NCBI RefSeq assembly: GCF_036226925.1
Contig: NZ_CP109031.1
Location: forward strand, 5,146,001 to 5,210,000
Direction of reading: 5' to 3'
DNA: 64,000 nt
Source of the DNA: Streptomyces sp. NBC_00659
GTDB lineage: Bacteria > Actinomycetota > Actinomycetes > Streptomycetales > Streptomycetaceae
Shown here: positions 20,842-28,877 of the stretch, piece after piece
Layout: each line of letters opens with the position of its first letter
Numbering within the stretch: the first letter of the stretch is position 1
The notes under the pieces: model-generated
Told to the model about the DNA's origin: nothing
Database searches by the model: none
What the model saw: only the letters and a program-made list of their open reading frames with translations
Program-made: the position numbers and the translations under genes

Positions 20842-21231
20842 TCAGCGGAGCCAGGGGGCGAGTTCTTGAGCGAACACCGCGTACGCGGGGTCTGTCGGAA
20901 GCCAGAGGAGTTTGTGCTGCGATCCGTCCTGCATGCGCAGGGTGAGGCGGTCGGCGGTTATCCCGCGACGGAGATGGGCGGAGGCGATGCCGGCCAACGG
21001 GATCACCTTGTTGGTCCGGTGCTCCGCCAGGATCTGCTCGGTGGCACCCGGGGCCACGTCGGCCTCCGGCAACGGTACGACCACCGTGGGCCCCTTACCG
21101 TTCGCCACGGTGGCGGTGAACCCGAGCCGTCGGCGGACCAAGGACGACGGGAGCAGCCAGAGCTCCCCATGGATCCAGTCGCCCCACCCGGTCGTGCAGC
21201 CCAGCGTCAGCAGTCGCGCCCGTCCGTCCAT
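20842..21231 (-). CDS. Conserved hypothetical protein (PH-like)
   Basis: A 129-residue soluble protein of alternating beta strands with one C-terminal helix: RARLLTLGCTTGWGDWIHGE, GFTATVANGKGPTVVVPLPE, HRTNKVIPLAGIASAHLRRG, RLTLRMQDGSQHKLLWLPTD, FAQELAPWLR. This layout is like bacterial PH-like domains, but I do not recognise a named family. ATG 21231 was chosen because the upstream frame overlaps the aminotransferase end. It follows the aminotransferase (stop 21314) on the same strand and is probably co-transcribed. Function unknown. Confidence 0.6.
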   Translation of the reverse strand: MDGRARLLTLGCTTGWGDWIHGELWLLPSSLVRRRLGFTATVANGKGPTVVVPLPEADVAPGATEQILAEHRTNKVIPLAGIASAHLRRGITADRLTLRMQDGSQHKLLWLPTDPAYAVFAQELAPWLR

Positions 21232-21313
21232 CGCGCCACCGTAGTTCGTGCGTCCTCCACGCGCCACGACGCGATTCGGGCCTCGCGCGGGATGTTGTCC
21301 CGCTTGGCGGCTG

Positions 21314-22513
21314 TCAATCGGCCAATGCCCTGAGCCGGGAAGCGGCCTTCTCCAGCACACTGGTCCGCTTGCAGAACGCGAACCGTACGAAGGGCGCGCC
21401 CGCCTCGCGGTGGTCGTAGAAGACGGCGTTGGGGATGGCCACGACGCCGGCTCGCTCGGGCAGGGCACGGCAGAACGCGAAACCGTCGCTCTCGCCGAGC
21501 GGCCGGATGTCGGTGGTGATGAAGTACGTCCCCCGCGGCCGGTAGACCGCGAAGCCCGCGTCGGCGAGGCCCGCCGCCAGCACGTCGCGCTTGCGCAGCA
21601 TGTCCGCGCGGAAGTCCTCGAAGTACGTGTCCGGCAGCGCGAGCGCCTCGGCGACGGCGTACTGGAACGGCCCCGACGCCACGTACGTCAGGAACTGCTT
21701 CGCCGACCGTACGGCGCTGACCAGGGCCGGCGGCGCGGTCACCCAGCCCACCTTCCAGCCGGTGAACGAGAAGGTCTTGCCCGCGCTGCCGATGGTGACC
21801 GTCCGCTCGCGCATGCCCGGCAGGGTCGCCAGGGGGATGTGCTCGGCGTCGTCGAAGACGAGGTGTTCGTAGACCTCGTCCGTCACCACGAGCAGATCCC
21901 GCTCGACGGCGATCCGCGCGATCTCCGTCAGCTCCGCGCGCGTGAGGACGGTGCCGGTCGGGTTGTGCGGGGTGTTGATCAGCAGCAGCCGGGTCCGCTC
22001 GGTGACCGCGTCGCGCAGCTCGTCGAGGTCGAGCCGGAAACGCCGGTGGCCGTCCCCGTCGGCCTCGTCGGGCCGCAGCGTCACGGGCACGCGCGTCCCG
22101 CCCGCCATGGCGATCGAGGCCGCGTACGAGTCGTAGTACGGCTCCAGGGCGATCACCTCGTCGCCGGGCTCCAGGAGCGCGAGCAGGGCGGCGGCGATGG
22201 CCTCGGTCGCGCCCGCCGTCACCAGGACCTCGGTGTCGGGGTCGTACGACAGGCCGTAGAGGCGCTTCTGGTGCGAGGCGATCGCGGTGCGCAGCTCGGG
22301 GACGCCCGGACCCGGCGGGTACTGGTTGCCGCGTCCGTCCCGCAGTGCGCGGACGGCCGCCTCCCGGATCTCCTCGGGACCGTCCGTGTCCGGGAAGCCC
22401 TGTCCGAGGTTGATCGAGCCGGTGCTCATCGCCAGGGCGGACATCTCGGCGAAGATCGTCGTCCCGAACTCGGCGAGCCGGCGGTTCAGAAAGGGGCGCG
22501 CGCTGGAGGTCAT
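21314..22513 (-). CDS. PLP-dependent aminotransferase, class I/II
   Basis: A 399-residue fold-type I aminotransferase. It shows INLGQGFPDTDGPEEIREAA near residue 37, NQYPPGPGVPELR, the PLP-anchoring INTPHNPTGTVL, VVTDEVYEHLVFD and the Schiff-base lysine in TIGSAGKTFSFTGWKVGW (about residue 246), with the substrate arginine near FVRFAFCK. The signature fits the kynurenine/glutamine transaminase and DapC-like branch; Streptomyces homologues are annotated as putative succinyldiaminopimelate or kynurenine aminotransferases. It could use kynurenine, since the kynurenine genes are in the same window, but not in the same operon. ATG 22522 is an alternative start. Confidence 0.88.
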   Translation of the reverse strand: MTSSARPFLNRRLAEFGTTIFAEMSALAMSTGSINLGQGFPDTDGPEEIREAAVRALRDGRGNQYPPGPGVPELRTAIASHQKRLYGLSYDPDTEVLVTAGATEAIAAALLALLEPGDEVIALEPYYDSYAASIAMAGGTRVPVTLRPDEADGDGHRRFRLDLDELRDAVTERTRLLLINTPHNPTGTVLTRAELTEIARIAVERDLLVVTDEVYEHLVFDDAEHIPLATLPGMRERTVTIGSAGKTFSFTGWKVGWVTAPPALVSAVRSAKQFLTYVASGPFQYAVAEALALPDTYFEDFRADMLRKRDVLAAGLADAGFAVYRPRGTYFITTDIRPLGESDGFAFCRALPERAGVVAIPNAVFYDHREAGAPFVRFAFCKRTSVLEKAASRLRALAD

Positions 22514-22541
22514 GCCGGCCATCCTGCGCCCAGGCTCCGGT

Positions 22542-22757
22542 GTTCCTCAACTTCGCGTCCTGAGTGACGAGGCCGGATGTCAGCGGCGGGGACCGGTGTC
22601 CGTGCTCGTCGTCGGCCCGCACCGCGGGGAACTCCGCGACCGGGACTGCGCGGACAACCCGCCCTTCGAGCCGTACGTCGACGCGGACGGAAACCGTCAC
22701 ACCTTCCGCAGCTGGTACCTCGAATGGCTTGAGCAACGCGAGAGAGCAGCTCGATGA
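22542..22757 (+). pseudogene. 5'-truncated SUKH (SMI1/KNR4) gene remnant
   Basis: The frame from 22542 reads PQLRVLSDEAGC, then VSVLVVGPHRGELRDRDCAD, NPPFEPYVDADGNRHTFRSW and YLEWLEQRERAAR, the typical C-terminal third of a SUKH-fold protein (conserved LSDxGCG, LVVxGPxRGE, PxDxxGxxxTFxxWYxxWL). The N-terminal ~100 residues, including the conserved W and start, are missing; the sequence directly upstream is the aminotransferase promoter. A GTG at 22596 could give a 53-residue peptide. SUKH proteins are immunity proteins of polymorphic toxins, so this is probably a deleted immunity gene. Confidence 0.6.
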
Positions 22758-22897
22758 TCAAAGGCTGGTAACCCCGGCCCGTTCCCTACACACAGCGGGA
22801 TGCCGGGGTGCCTCCGGCCATGCCGTGACCGTCTGCCATGCTGCGCGGGCCAGCATGCGCAGACCGGCCGCGTACGGCCGGGGGAGACGGGACGGAC

Positions 22898-23413
22898 ATG
22901 ACGGAATCCCAGGTGAGCGGGGCCCCGGCCCCGGAGGAGATCCGCTTCCGGCCCAGCGTCTGGCAACGGGTGCTGCCCTTGCTCCCCATGACCATGGCCC
23001 TGGGGTTCGACGCCTTCATGCGGGTGGTCAGCCCTGTCCCCAAGCCGGCGTTCGACGTGTGGTTCCATTCCCTGCTGATCGTGTTGGTGTTGACGCTGGC
23101 GGTGGCGAGTTCGTTCTTCGGGATCACGTTGAAGCCGTCGGCCGCCCGGGTGCACGGCCTCCGCCGCCGCACCATCCTGTGGGCATCCGTACAGGATGTC
23201 CGCGTCGAGCAGGTCATGGGTGGCCGGGTCGTCGCGCTGTACGAGGCCGACGGCCGCCGCACCCGACTCCGGGCACCGTTCACCGGATTCCTCCAACAGG
23301 ACCGCCGCTTCGAGGAGAAGTTCCACGTCATCGGCCAGTGGTGGCTGGCGCACCGCGGCACCGACTGGGTTCCCGTTCCGCCTCCCGGAAGCGGCACGCC
23401 GACCCGGCGTTGA
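22898..23413 (+). CDS. Small membrane protein with PH-like domain
   Basis: A 171-residue protein with two membrane helices at about residues 27-45 (LPLLPMTMALGFDAFM) and 55-78 (FHSLLIVLVLTLAVASSFFG). A cytoplasmic PH-like beta domain follows: GITLKPSAARVHGLRRRTIL, WASVQDVRVEQVMGGRVVAL, YEADGRRTRLRAPFTGFL. It is similar to the bacterial PH (YdbS/DUF304-type) membrane proteins, whose role is mostly unknown. ATG 22898 follows GGGGGAGACGGG. It is monocistronic, between the SUKH remnant and the Cys/Gly-rich gene. Confidence 0.65.
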   Translation: MTESQVSGAPAPEEIRFRPSVWQRVLPLLPMTMALGFDAFMRVVSPVPKPAFDVWFHSLLIVLVLTLAVASSFFGITLKPSAARVHGLRRRTILWASVQDVRVEQVMGGRVVALYEADGRRTRLRAPFTGFLQQDRRFEEKFHVIGQWWLAHRGTDWVPVPPPGSGTPTRR

Positions 23414-23472
23414 CGCTGCGGGTCTCCGCCCGTCCGATGCCCGACAGCCGGGAGCGCTTCCGACGCGCAGGT

Positions 23473-23551
23473 CAGGGGGCATCCCCACATTTACATGCTC
23501 TGGAGTTCCTCAACTCTGCTTTGCGTCGCGCGGCGTGGGGGCATCCCCCTG
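23473..23551. repeat. Imperfect inverted repeat, CAGGGGGCATCCCCAC type
   Basis: CAGGGGGCATCCCCAC at 23473-23488 and GTGGGGGCATCCCCCTG at 23535-23551 are near-complementary arms around 46 bp. Each arm is also self-complementary. Words of this type recur between streptomycete genes. It lies after the PH-like gene and before the Cys/Gly-rich gene and may terminate the former. Confidence 0.65.
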
Positions 23552-23623
23552 TCACGCAAGACCGGAACCGAGAAGCACGGCCCACGGGGGGCTGTTTCGG
23601 GGGAACGAAAGGAGGGTGACGCC

Positions 23624-23920
23624 ATGCTCATCGGCATCATCCTGGCGGTCGTCCTGCTCGTTGTGATCATGGGGGTCGCCGGCGGGAGCAGGAGGCGAGG
23701 GCGCCCTTCCAGGGGTGCGGCCGGGGTCAGGAGGGGACGGCGCTCCGGTGGCAGCGGTAGCAGCTGGTGGGCCGGCGGCGCGGGCGGTGCCGCGTCCTCC
23801 TGTTCGTCCGGCGATTCCTCGGGCGGTCACTCCTGCGGAGGCAACTCGTCGTGCGGAGGCTCGTCCTGCGGAGGCGGGTCCTCGTGCGGCGGCGGAGGCG
23901 GATGCGGCGGAAGCGGCTGA
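23624..23920 (+). CDS. Short membrane-anchored Cys/Gly/Ser-rich protein
   Basis: A 98-residue protein. Residues 2-20 (LIGIILAVVLLVVIMGVAGG) are one membrane helix, 21-42 are Arg-rich (stop-transfer, so the tail is probably cytoplasmic), and the C-terminal ~50 residues are nearly only Gly, Ser and Cys, with SSCGGSSCGGGSSCGGGGGC and eight cysteines. ATG 23624 follows AAAGGAGGG. Such tails occur on bacterial TPM/TIGR04222-like membrane proteins, where they are thought to bind metal or lipid. The composition also recalls the microcin B17 core, but there is no leader or YcaO gene nearby. Function unknown. Confidence 0.7.
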   Translation: MLIGIILAVVLLVVIMGVAGGSRRRGRPSRGAAGVRRGRRSGGSGSSWWAGGAGGAASSCSSGDSSGGHSCGGNSSCGGSSCGGGSSCGGGGGCGGSG

Positions 23921-24305
23921 CGGGGCGGCCGCGCTCCTGGCGGGAACCGCAACCGAGTACGAAGGTGCCCGTCGGCCGGTGACTGCCGACGGGCGCGTTC
24001 GTGCGCCGGGCGCACGTCGTCGTTGAACAGTTGAGCTGTGGAGCCCTCGGGGGGATGGAAACCCCACGAAGTTGGGTAAAAACGCTGTGGCGGCACCACA
24101 GTTCATGATTCCCTCTAAACCACCAAAGCGGCCCTGGTGCATCACCAAGCAGCCCTGGGCCGACAGGCCTCGGAAGTCCATCGGATGGTCGTATCGGACG
24201 CGTCCGCCGGATGTCCTTCCGGCCGGGCCGCCCGGGCCGTTCCCCCGGTGCTGACCGGGTGCGCAGGAATCCCACCTCACCTTTGCGTGCTAGCGGAGCC
24301 GACCC
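23921..24305. other. Intergenic region with AT-richer, hairpin-rich segment
   Basis: No convincing gene. Between about 24050 and 24150 the GC content falls well below the surroundings and three short hairpins are present: GGGG-N9-CCCC near 24051, CTGTGG-CGGCA-CCACAG at 24085-24101 and TGGTG-CAT-CACCA at 24135-24147. This could be a structured leader RNA for the DUF2617 gene or a small RNA. Confidence 0.4.
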
Positions 24306-24836
24306 ATGCTCACGACCCTGAAAACCTCGTACACCGACACGCGCGCGGCCGATCTCGCCTGGGCTCTGGGCCGCGAACCGCTGCCGGCACTCGCCACCCT
24401 CGATCTCGAACTCGCCGGGGCGAAACTCCAGTTGAGACTTCTCGGCGCGTCCCACCAGGTCCTTCTGGAGGAGAAGCGGGGCAGTTGTTCGGAGACCGTC
24501 GCCTGTATCGCGGGCAGCAGCACGCCCCTGCCGCTCGGCGTCGCGAAGAGGTTCGGCGACTGGGAGTACGAGTTCGCGGCCCGTGTCGAGATCATGTCGC
24601 CCGGCTCCTTCGCGGGCCGCGCCCAGGAGTTGCTGGCCCTCGTCTCCGACCACCCCCAGGGTCTGGCCGGCGTCTTTCCCGGCAGCCCGCACGCGTTCAC
24701 GGCGATGCTCGCCCAGCGTCATGAGGGCCAGGTCCACTGGCGTACGTGGCACGCGTACCCGCAGGACGGCCAGTTGGTGGCGACGCGTACGCGAGTCGGC
24801 GTACGGAAGGGAGCCCTCAGCGCGTCCGGCGTCTGA
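24306..24836 (+). CDS. DUF2617 family protein
   Basis: A 176-residue soluble protein matching the actinobacterial DUF2617 family: LTTLKTSYTDTRAADLAWAL at the N-terminus, LDLELAGAKLQLRLLGASHQ, RFGDWEYEFAARVEIMSPGS, FPGSPHAFTAML and WRTWHAYPQDGQLVATRTRV. No catalytic residues are evident and no function is known. In related genomes members lie beside a membrane spermidine-synthase-like gene, as here (25168), which suggests a joint role. ATG 24306 follows CTAGCGGAG. Confidence 0.85.
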   Translation: MLTTLKTSYTDTRAADLAWALGREPLPALATLDLELAGAKLQLRLLGASHQVLLEEKRGSCSETVACIAGSSTPLPLGVAKRFGDWEYEFAARVEIMSPGSFAGRAQELLALVSDHPQGLAGVFPGSPHAFTAMLAQRHEGQVHWRTWHAYPQDGQLVATRTRVGVRKGALSASGV

Positions 24837-25167
24837 CGGCGCGGCGCGCGAACGGACACGTGAAGGTGTCCGGCGCGGGGGCGGGGCAGGCCGGTGCGGT
24901 GCGGTGCGGTGCGGTGCAGTGCGGTGCGGTGCGGTGCGGTGCGGGCGGGCATAGGGGGTGTGTCCGGCGCCGACCCGGGCTCCGGGAGCGGGGGCGGCCC
25001 CGGCGCCGACCCGCGGTTCGGGGACAGGGGCGGCTCGGCGGCGATCCGCGGTTCGGGGGCCGTGTGCCGGGAAGATGCCCAGGTCAACTCCGTACACCAG
25101 GAAGAGCAAGGGTTTCCACACGTGTGGGTGACGTGACGTAGTGGCGGCGTGACGTAGCGTTCACGGC
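24837..25167. other. Intergenic region with pentanucleotide tract
   Basis: No gene. It contains the CGGTG tract and then two loosely repeated 45-bp GC-rich blocks with GACCCGCGGTTCGGGG / GATCCGCGGTTCGGGG (about 25008-25050). The promoter for 25168 is expected near the end; GTGACGTAGTGGCGGCGTGACGTAG at 25132-25158, which includes a repeated GTGACGTAG word, is the only conspicuous element. Confidence 0.45.
24892..24943 (+). repeat. Microsatellite-like (CGGTG)n tract
   Basis: About ten tandem copies of CGGTG, interrupted once by CAGTG. Such tracts can slip during replication. It is in non-coding DNA between DUF2617 and the spermidine-synthase-like gene. Confidence 0.95.
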
Positions 25168-26835
25168 GTGATCGAACCGCACGCGCCAGCCCCACCCGGC
25201 GCGCCGCCGCCCTGGGGCGTCCAGGGCCAGGCGCGGCTGCCCGTCCGGCCGGGCATCGGCAGGTTCCTGGTCCTGGCGGGAGTGTTCGTCTGCGCGGCCT
25301 GCGGACTCGTGTACGAGCTCGAACTGGTCGCCCTCGCCTCGTACTTGATCGGCGACTCGGTCACCCAGGCGTCCGTCGTCCTGTCCGTCATGGTGTTCGC
25401 CATGGGTGTCGGTTCCCTCGCGGCGAAGCGGCTGCGCCCGTGCGCCGCGGCCGGGTTCGGCGCCATCGAGGCGGCGCTCGCCCTCGTCGGCGGATTCAGT
25501 GCGATGGCGCTGTACGCGGTGTTCGCCTGGACGGGCGGATGGGGCGGCCTGTGGGCGGACGGGCCCCGCTGTCTGCTGGTGGTCTTCTCACTCACCATCG
25601 GCCTGCTCATCGGCGCCGAGGTCCCGCTGCTCATGGAGCTGATACAACGCATCCGCCGCCAGGACCCCGGCGGCGCGGTCGCGGACCTGTTCGCGGCGGA
25701 CTACGTGGGCGCCCTCTTCGGCGGCCTCGCCTTCCCGTTCCTGCTGCTGCCCCAGCTCGGCCAGCTGACGGGCGCGCTGCTGACCGGAGCGGTGAACGTG
25801 ATCGCCGGCGGCGCCCTCGTCCTCGGGCTGTTCCGGAACGACCTGACCCGCCGGGCACGCTGGACCCTGATCGTGGCCAACGTCGTCGTGCTCGGCCTCC
25901 TCGCCTCCGCAGCGATGCTGGTCGGCGACTTCGAACGGGCCGCGCGGCACGCCCTGTACGGGGCGGACGCCCGCGTCGCGCTCCGCACCGGCGTCCAGGA
26001 GGCCGTCCTCACCGGAGGCACCCACGGCCGTCCGCTCCGCTTCTTCCTCGACGGCCGACTGCGCTTCAGCGGTCGCGACGAACGCCGCTACCACGAGGCG
26101 CTCGTCCACCCCGCGATGAACGGACCGCACGCGCGCGTGCTCATCCTCGGCGGCGGTGACGGCCTCGCCGCCCGCGAGGTGCTGCGCCACCCCGGTGTGC
26201 GCCGCGTCGACATCGTCGAACCCGACGCGGACGTGGTCCGGCTCGCACGCCACGACGCCGCGCTGTCCGCCCTCAACCGCCATGCGTACGACGACCCCCG
26301 GGTCCACGAGGTGACGGCGGACGCCTTCAGCCGGCTGCGCCACGCGCGGTCGACGTACGACGTCGTCATCTCGGACCTGCCCGACCCGTGCGTCACCGCC
26401 GCCACCAAGCTGTACTCGCAGGAGTTCTACGGCCTCGTGCGCCGCGTGCTCGCCCCCGGCGGACGTCTCGTGGTCCACGCGGGGCCGCTGTCCGGCCGGC
26501 ACCGGGCCTTCTGGACGGTCGACGCGACGATCCGTGCGGCGGGCCTGTTCACCAGGCCCTACCGTGTCGGCGGCCGGGACTCCGGCTTCGCGGCCCGGCC
26601 CGGCCGCCACGCCGGTCGGGTCACGGGGCCGGGAGGCGCGGCGGGATCCGTGGGCGACTGGGGTTTCCTCCTCGCCTTCCGCGCGCCCGCGCCCCTGCGG
26701 CTGGACTCGTCCTGTCCGCGGCTGCGCACCCTCACCCAGGCGGCCCTGACGGCGGACGCGCGCGCCGCCTCCCGCGGTCGCGACCACCCTTCGCCCCCGC
26801 CCTCCACGCTGGTGCATCCGCGGTACACCGACTGA
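25168..26835 (+). CDS. Membrane spermidine-synthase-like protein (polyamine aminopropyltransferase)
   Basis: A 555-residue two-domain protein. Residues ~30-260 hold about seven membrane helices ([60 protein letters not shown]). Residues ~290-500 form a Rossmann aminopropyltransferase domain with [38 protein letters not shown] (dcSAM-binding Gly loop), [11 protein letters not shown] and the catalytic-region [10 protein letters not shown]. Soluble homologues make spermidine from putrescine; the substrate of membrane forms is uncertain. The start is GTG 25168. The Pro/His-rich C-terminus is an extension. It follows DUF2617 on the same strand. Confidence 0.88.
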   Translation: MIEPHAPAPPGAPPPWGVQGQARLPVRPGIGRFLVLAGVFVCAACGLVYELELVALASYLIGDSVTQASVVLSVMVFAMGVGSLAAKRLRPCAAAGFGAIEAALALVGGFSAMALYAVFAWTGGWGGLWADGPRCLLVVFSLTIGLLIGAEVPLLMELIQRIRRQDPGGAVADLFAADYVGALFGGLAFPFLLLPQLGQLTGALLTGAVNVIAGGALVLGLFRNDLTRRARWTLIVANVVVLGLLASAAMLVGDFERAARHALYGADARVALRTGVQEAVLTGGTHGRPLRFFLDGRLRFSGRDERRYHEALVHPAMNGPHARVLILGGGDGLAAREVLRHPGVRRVDIVEPDADVVRLARHDAALSALNRHAYDDPRVHEVTADAFSRLRHARSTYDVVISDLPDPCVTAATKLYSQEFYGLVRRVLAPGGRLVVHAGPLSGRHRAFWTVDATIRAAGLFTRPYRVGGRDSGFAARPGRHAGRVTGPGGAAGSVGDWGFLLAFRAPAPLRLDSSCPRLRTLTQAALTADARAASRGRDHPSPPPSTLVHPRYTD

Positions 26836-26901
26836 GGGGAGGGCCGGGAATCCCGTGATACGCGGGTGCGGTCCGGTTCGTGCTGGGTAGGCTCGGCTGA
26901 C

Positions 26902-28017
26902 ATGGAGCATGAGGTGTTCGTTCCGTTTCCGGCCCGGCGGCTGAGAGAGGCGCTGGCCGATCCCGTCCGGGTCGCCCGCGCGGTCCCCGGTCTCCAGCAG
27001 GACGCGTCGGCCGTCACCGACAGCGTGGCGGAGACGGACGGGGGCTCGTCACCCGGCTCCGGGGCCGGGCAGGACGCCGCCGGCGGGTCCGCGGCTGCCG
27101 GGCACGGGCGGGACGCGGGGGTCGCGCGGGTCGCCGGGCGGCTGAAGGTGCGCGTCGCCGGCCACACGATCACCTATCGCGGCGCCTTCTGTGTCACCTC
27201 CCAGGCCGACGGCTCGTACGCCGTCGAGGGCGACGCCACGGAGGTGCGCGGCGCCGGTGCCGTGAAACTGGCGCTGACCCTGCGGCTTCTCCCCGCCGAG
27301 GGCGGTACCACCCTCGCGTTCGGCGGCACGGCCTCCGGCGACGGCCGCCTGGCGGAACTCCCGCGCGACGCGGTGACGTCGACGGGCGCGCGCCTGCTGA
27401 CCCGCTTCGGCGAAGCCCTGACCACGGACCTCGCGTCACGGCCCGGCTCCGAGCCCGCACACGGAGCCGAGCCCACACACGGAGCCGCCGAGTCCGGTCA
27501 TCGAGCCGAATCCGAAACCGGTCCGTCAGCCGGAAACGCCCCCGCGGCCGGATCGGAACGCGAACCTGCACCCGAACCTGCACCCGAAGCCGAAGCCGAA
27601 GCCGAAGCCGAAACCGAAGCCGGTCCCGAAACCGAAGCTGAACCGGAAGCCGGTCTCGAAGCCGACGCCGAGGGCGAGGCGGTTCCCGGGTTCGAGGCGG
27701 ACGTGACGTCCTCCTCGTTCGATTCGTCGGGCGAGGACGACGAGTTCGGCGGGGAGGACTTCGTGGCGGAGGCGGAGGCGGAGGCCAGGGGACCGGGGCG
27801 GGCGGACGCCATGGCCGAGGCGGCGCACGCGCGGCGGACGATGATCGGGCGGAGCGCGGAGGAGGTCGACCACGCCCCTCCGCGTGGCCGCTACGCCCCC
27901 GTCCCGCCCCCGGAGGCCACCGCCGCACGCGACACCCTGCGCTGGGCGGCTCCCGCGGCGGCCCTGGCGCTGGCCTCGGCGATCGCCCTGACCCGGGTGC
28001 TGCGTAAGCGTCGTTGA
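26902..28017 (+). CDS. SRPBCC (CoxG-like) protein with acidic repeats and C-terminal anchor
   Basis: A 371-residue protein. Residues 1-165 are an SRPBCC/CoxG lipid-binding-type fold (MEHEVFVPFPARRLREALAD, AVPGLQ, VAGRLKVRVAGHTITYRGAF, GAVKLALTLRLLPAEGGTTL, GDGRLAELPRDAVTSTGARL). CoxG proteins anchor or assemble carbon-monoxide dehydrogenase-type molybdoenzymes, but no such enzyme is nearby. A Gly/Ser-rich insert sits at 45-70. Residues ~185-290 are low-complexity Glu/Ala repeats (PEAEAEAEAETEAGPETEAE). One membrane helix follows near the end (WAAPAAALALASAIALTRV) with RKRR, a tail anchor. ATG 26902. The acidic tract probably arose by short-repeat expansion. Confidence 0.75.
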   Translation: MEHEVFVPFPARRLREALADPVRVARAVPGLQQDASAVTDSVAETDGGSSPGSGAGQDAAGGSAAAGHGRDAGVARVAGRLKVRVAGHTITYRGAFCVTSQADGSYAVEGDATEVRGAGAVKLALTLRLLPAEGGTTLAFGGTASGDGRLAELPRDAVTSTGARLLTRFGEALTTDLASRPGSEPAHGAEPTHGAAESGHRAESETGPSAGNAPAAGSEREPAPEPAPEAEAEAEAETEAGPETEAEPEAGLEADAEGEAVPGFEADVTSSSFDSSGEDDEFGGEDFVAEAEAEARGPGRADAMAEAAHARRTMIGRSAEEVDHAPPRGRYAPVPPPEATAARDTLRWAAPAAALALASAIALTRVLRKRR

Positions 28018-28073
28018 GCCGGTTCCGAGGGCGGGAAGGCGCACAGCGCTCCCGCCCCAGTAGGGTCGGCTCC

Positions 28074-28868
28074 GTGAGTAACGAAGACATCACGCTGACC
28101 GCGGGTGACGCGGAGGTGACCGTGTCGCCGGGTAACGGCGGCCGGATCGGCAGTCTGCGGGTCGGCGGCGTCGAACTGCTGCGGCAGGGAGCGAAGTTCG
28201 GGTGCTTCCCGATGGTCCCGTGGTGCGGACGGATCCGTGACGGCAGGTTCCTGGACGGCGCCGCCGTCCGGCAGATGCCGCTCAACTCCCCGCCGCACGC
28301 CATCCACGGCACCGCCCGCGACGGTGCCTGGAGGACGGCCCGCGTCACCGCGGACGACGCCGTGATCACGTACGACCTGGTCGAGCCCTGGCCGCACCCC
28401 GCCCGTGTCACCCAGGCGTTCACCCTCACGGAGGACAGCCTGGCGATCACCATGGGGGTGGAGACGTACGGGGAGTCGTTTCCGGCCCAGATCGGCTGGC
28501 ACCCCTGGTTCAACAGGAACCTGGGAGACGGCGGCGAGGACGTCCGCATCGATTTCCGGCCCGCCTGGCAGGAGGAGCGGGGCGACGACCACCTGCCCAC
28601 CGGCCGCCGCCTCGACCCGAAGCCCGGCCCCTGGGACGACTGCTTCGGCATGCCGGAGGGCGTCGACGTCACGCTCACCTGGCCGGGGCGGCTGGAGCTG
28701 AAGGTCGCGAGCCGTGAGCAGTGGGCCGTCGTCTACGACGAGCAGGACGCCGCCGTGTGCGTGGAGCCGCAGACGGGTCCGCCGAACGGGCTCAACACCC
28801 ACCCCCGGCTGGTCACACCCATCGAACCCCTCGAAGCCGTCACGACCTGGAGCTGGCGGCGGCTCTAA
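28074..28868 (+). CDS. Aldose 1-epimerase family protein
   Basis: A 264-residue beta-sandwich protein of the galactose mutarotase-like superfamily, which interconverts alpha and beta anomers of sugars. It shows GNGGRIGSLRVGGVELL, MVPWCGRIRDGRF, a conserved His in PHAIHGTARDGAW, the catalytic His in GWHPWFNRNL and a conserved Glu in VCVEPQTGPPNGLN (general base). It is shorter than GalM and nearer to YeaD/putative hexose-6-phosphate mutarotases. GTG 28074. Ten bases after its stop pyrE begins, so the two are likely co-transcribed. Confidence 0.85.
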   Translation: MSNEDITLTAGDAEVTVSPGNGGRIGSLRVGGVELLRQGAKFGCFPMVPWCGRIRDGRFLDGAAVRQMPLNSPPHAIHGTARDGAWRTARVTADDAVITYDLVEPWPHPARVTQAFTLTEDSLAITMGVETYGESFPAQIGWHPWFNRNLGDGGEDVRIDFRPAWQEERGDDHLPTGRRLDPKPGPWDDCFGMPEGVDVTLTWPGRLELKVASREQWAVVYDEQDAAVCVEPQTGPPNGLNTHPRLVTPIEPLEAVTTWSWRRL

Positions 28869-28877
28869 GCTGGCGTC

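Noticed and set aside
23827..24182. Minus-strand small peptide gene in the AT-richer segment
   Set aside because: Two overlapping frames look equally likely and neither has a ribosome site; the segment is better read as non-coding.
24892..24943. CRISPR-like array
   Set aside because: Five-base units without spacers; a simple microsatellite.
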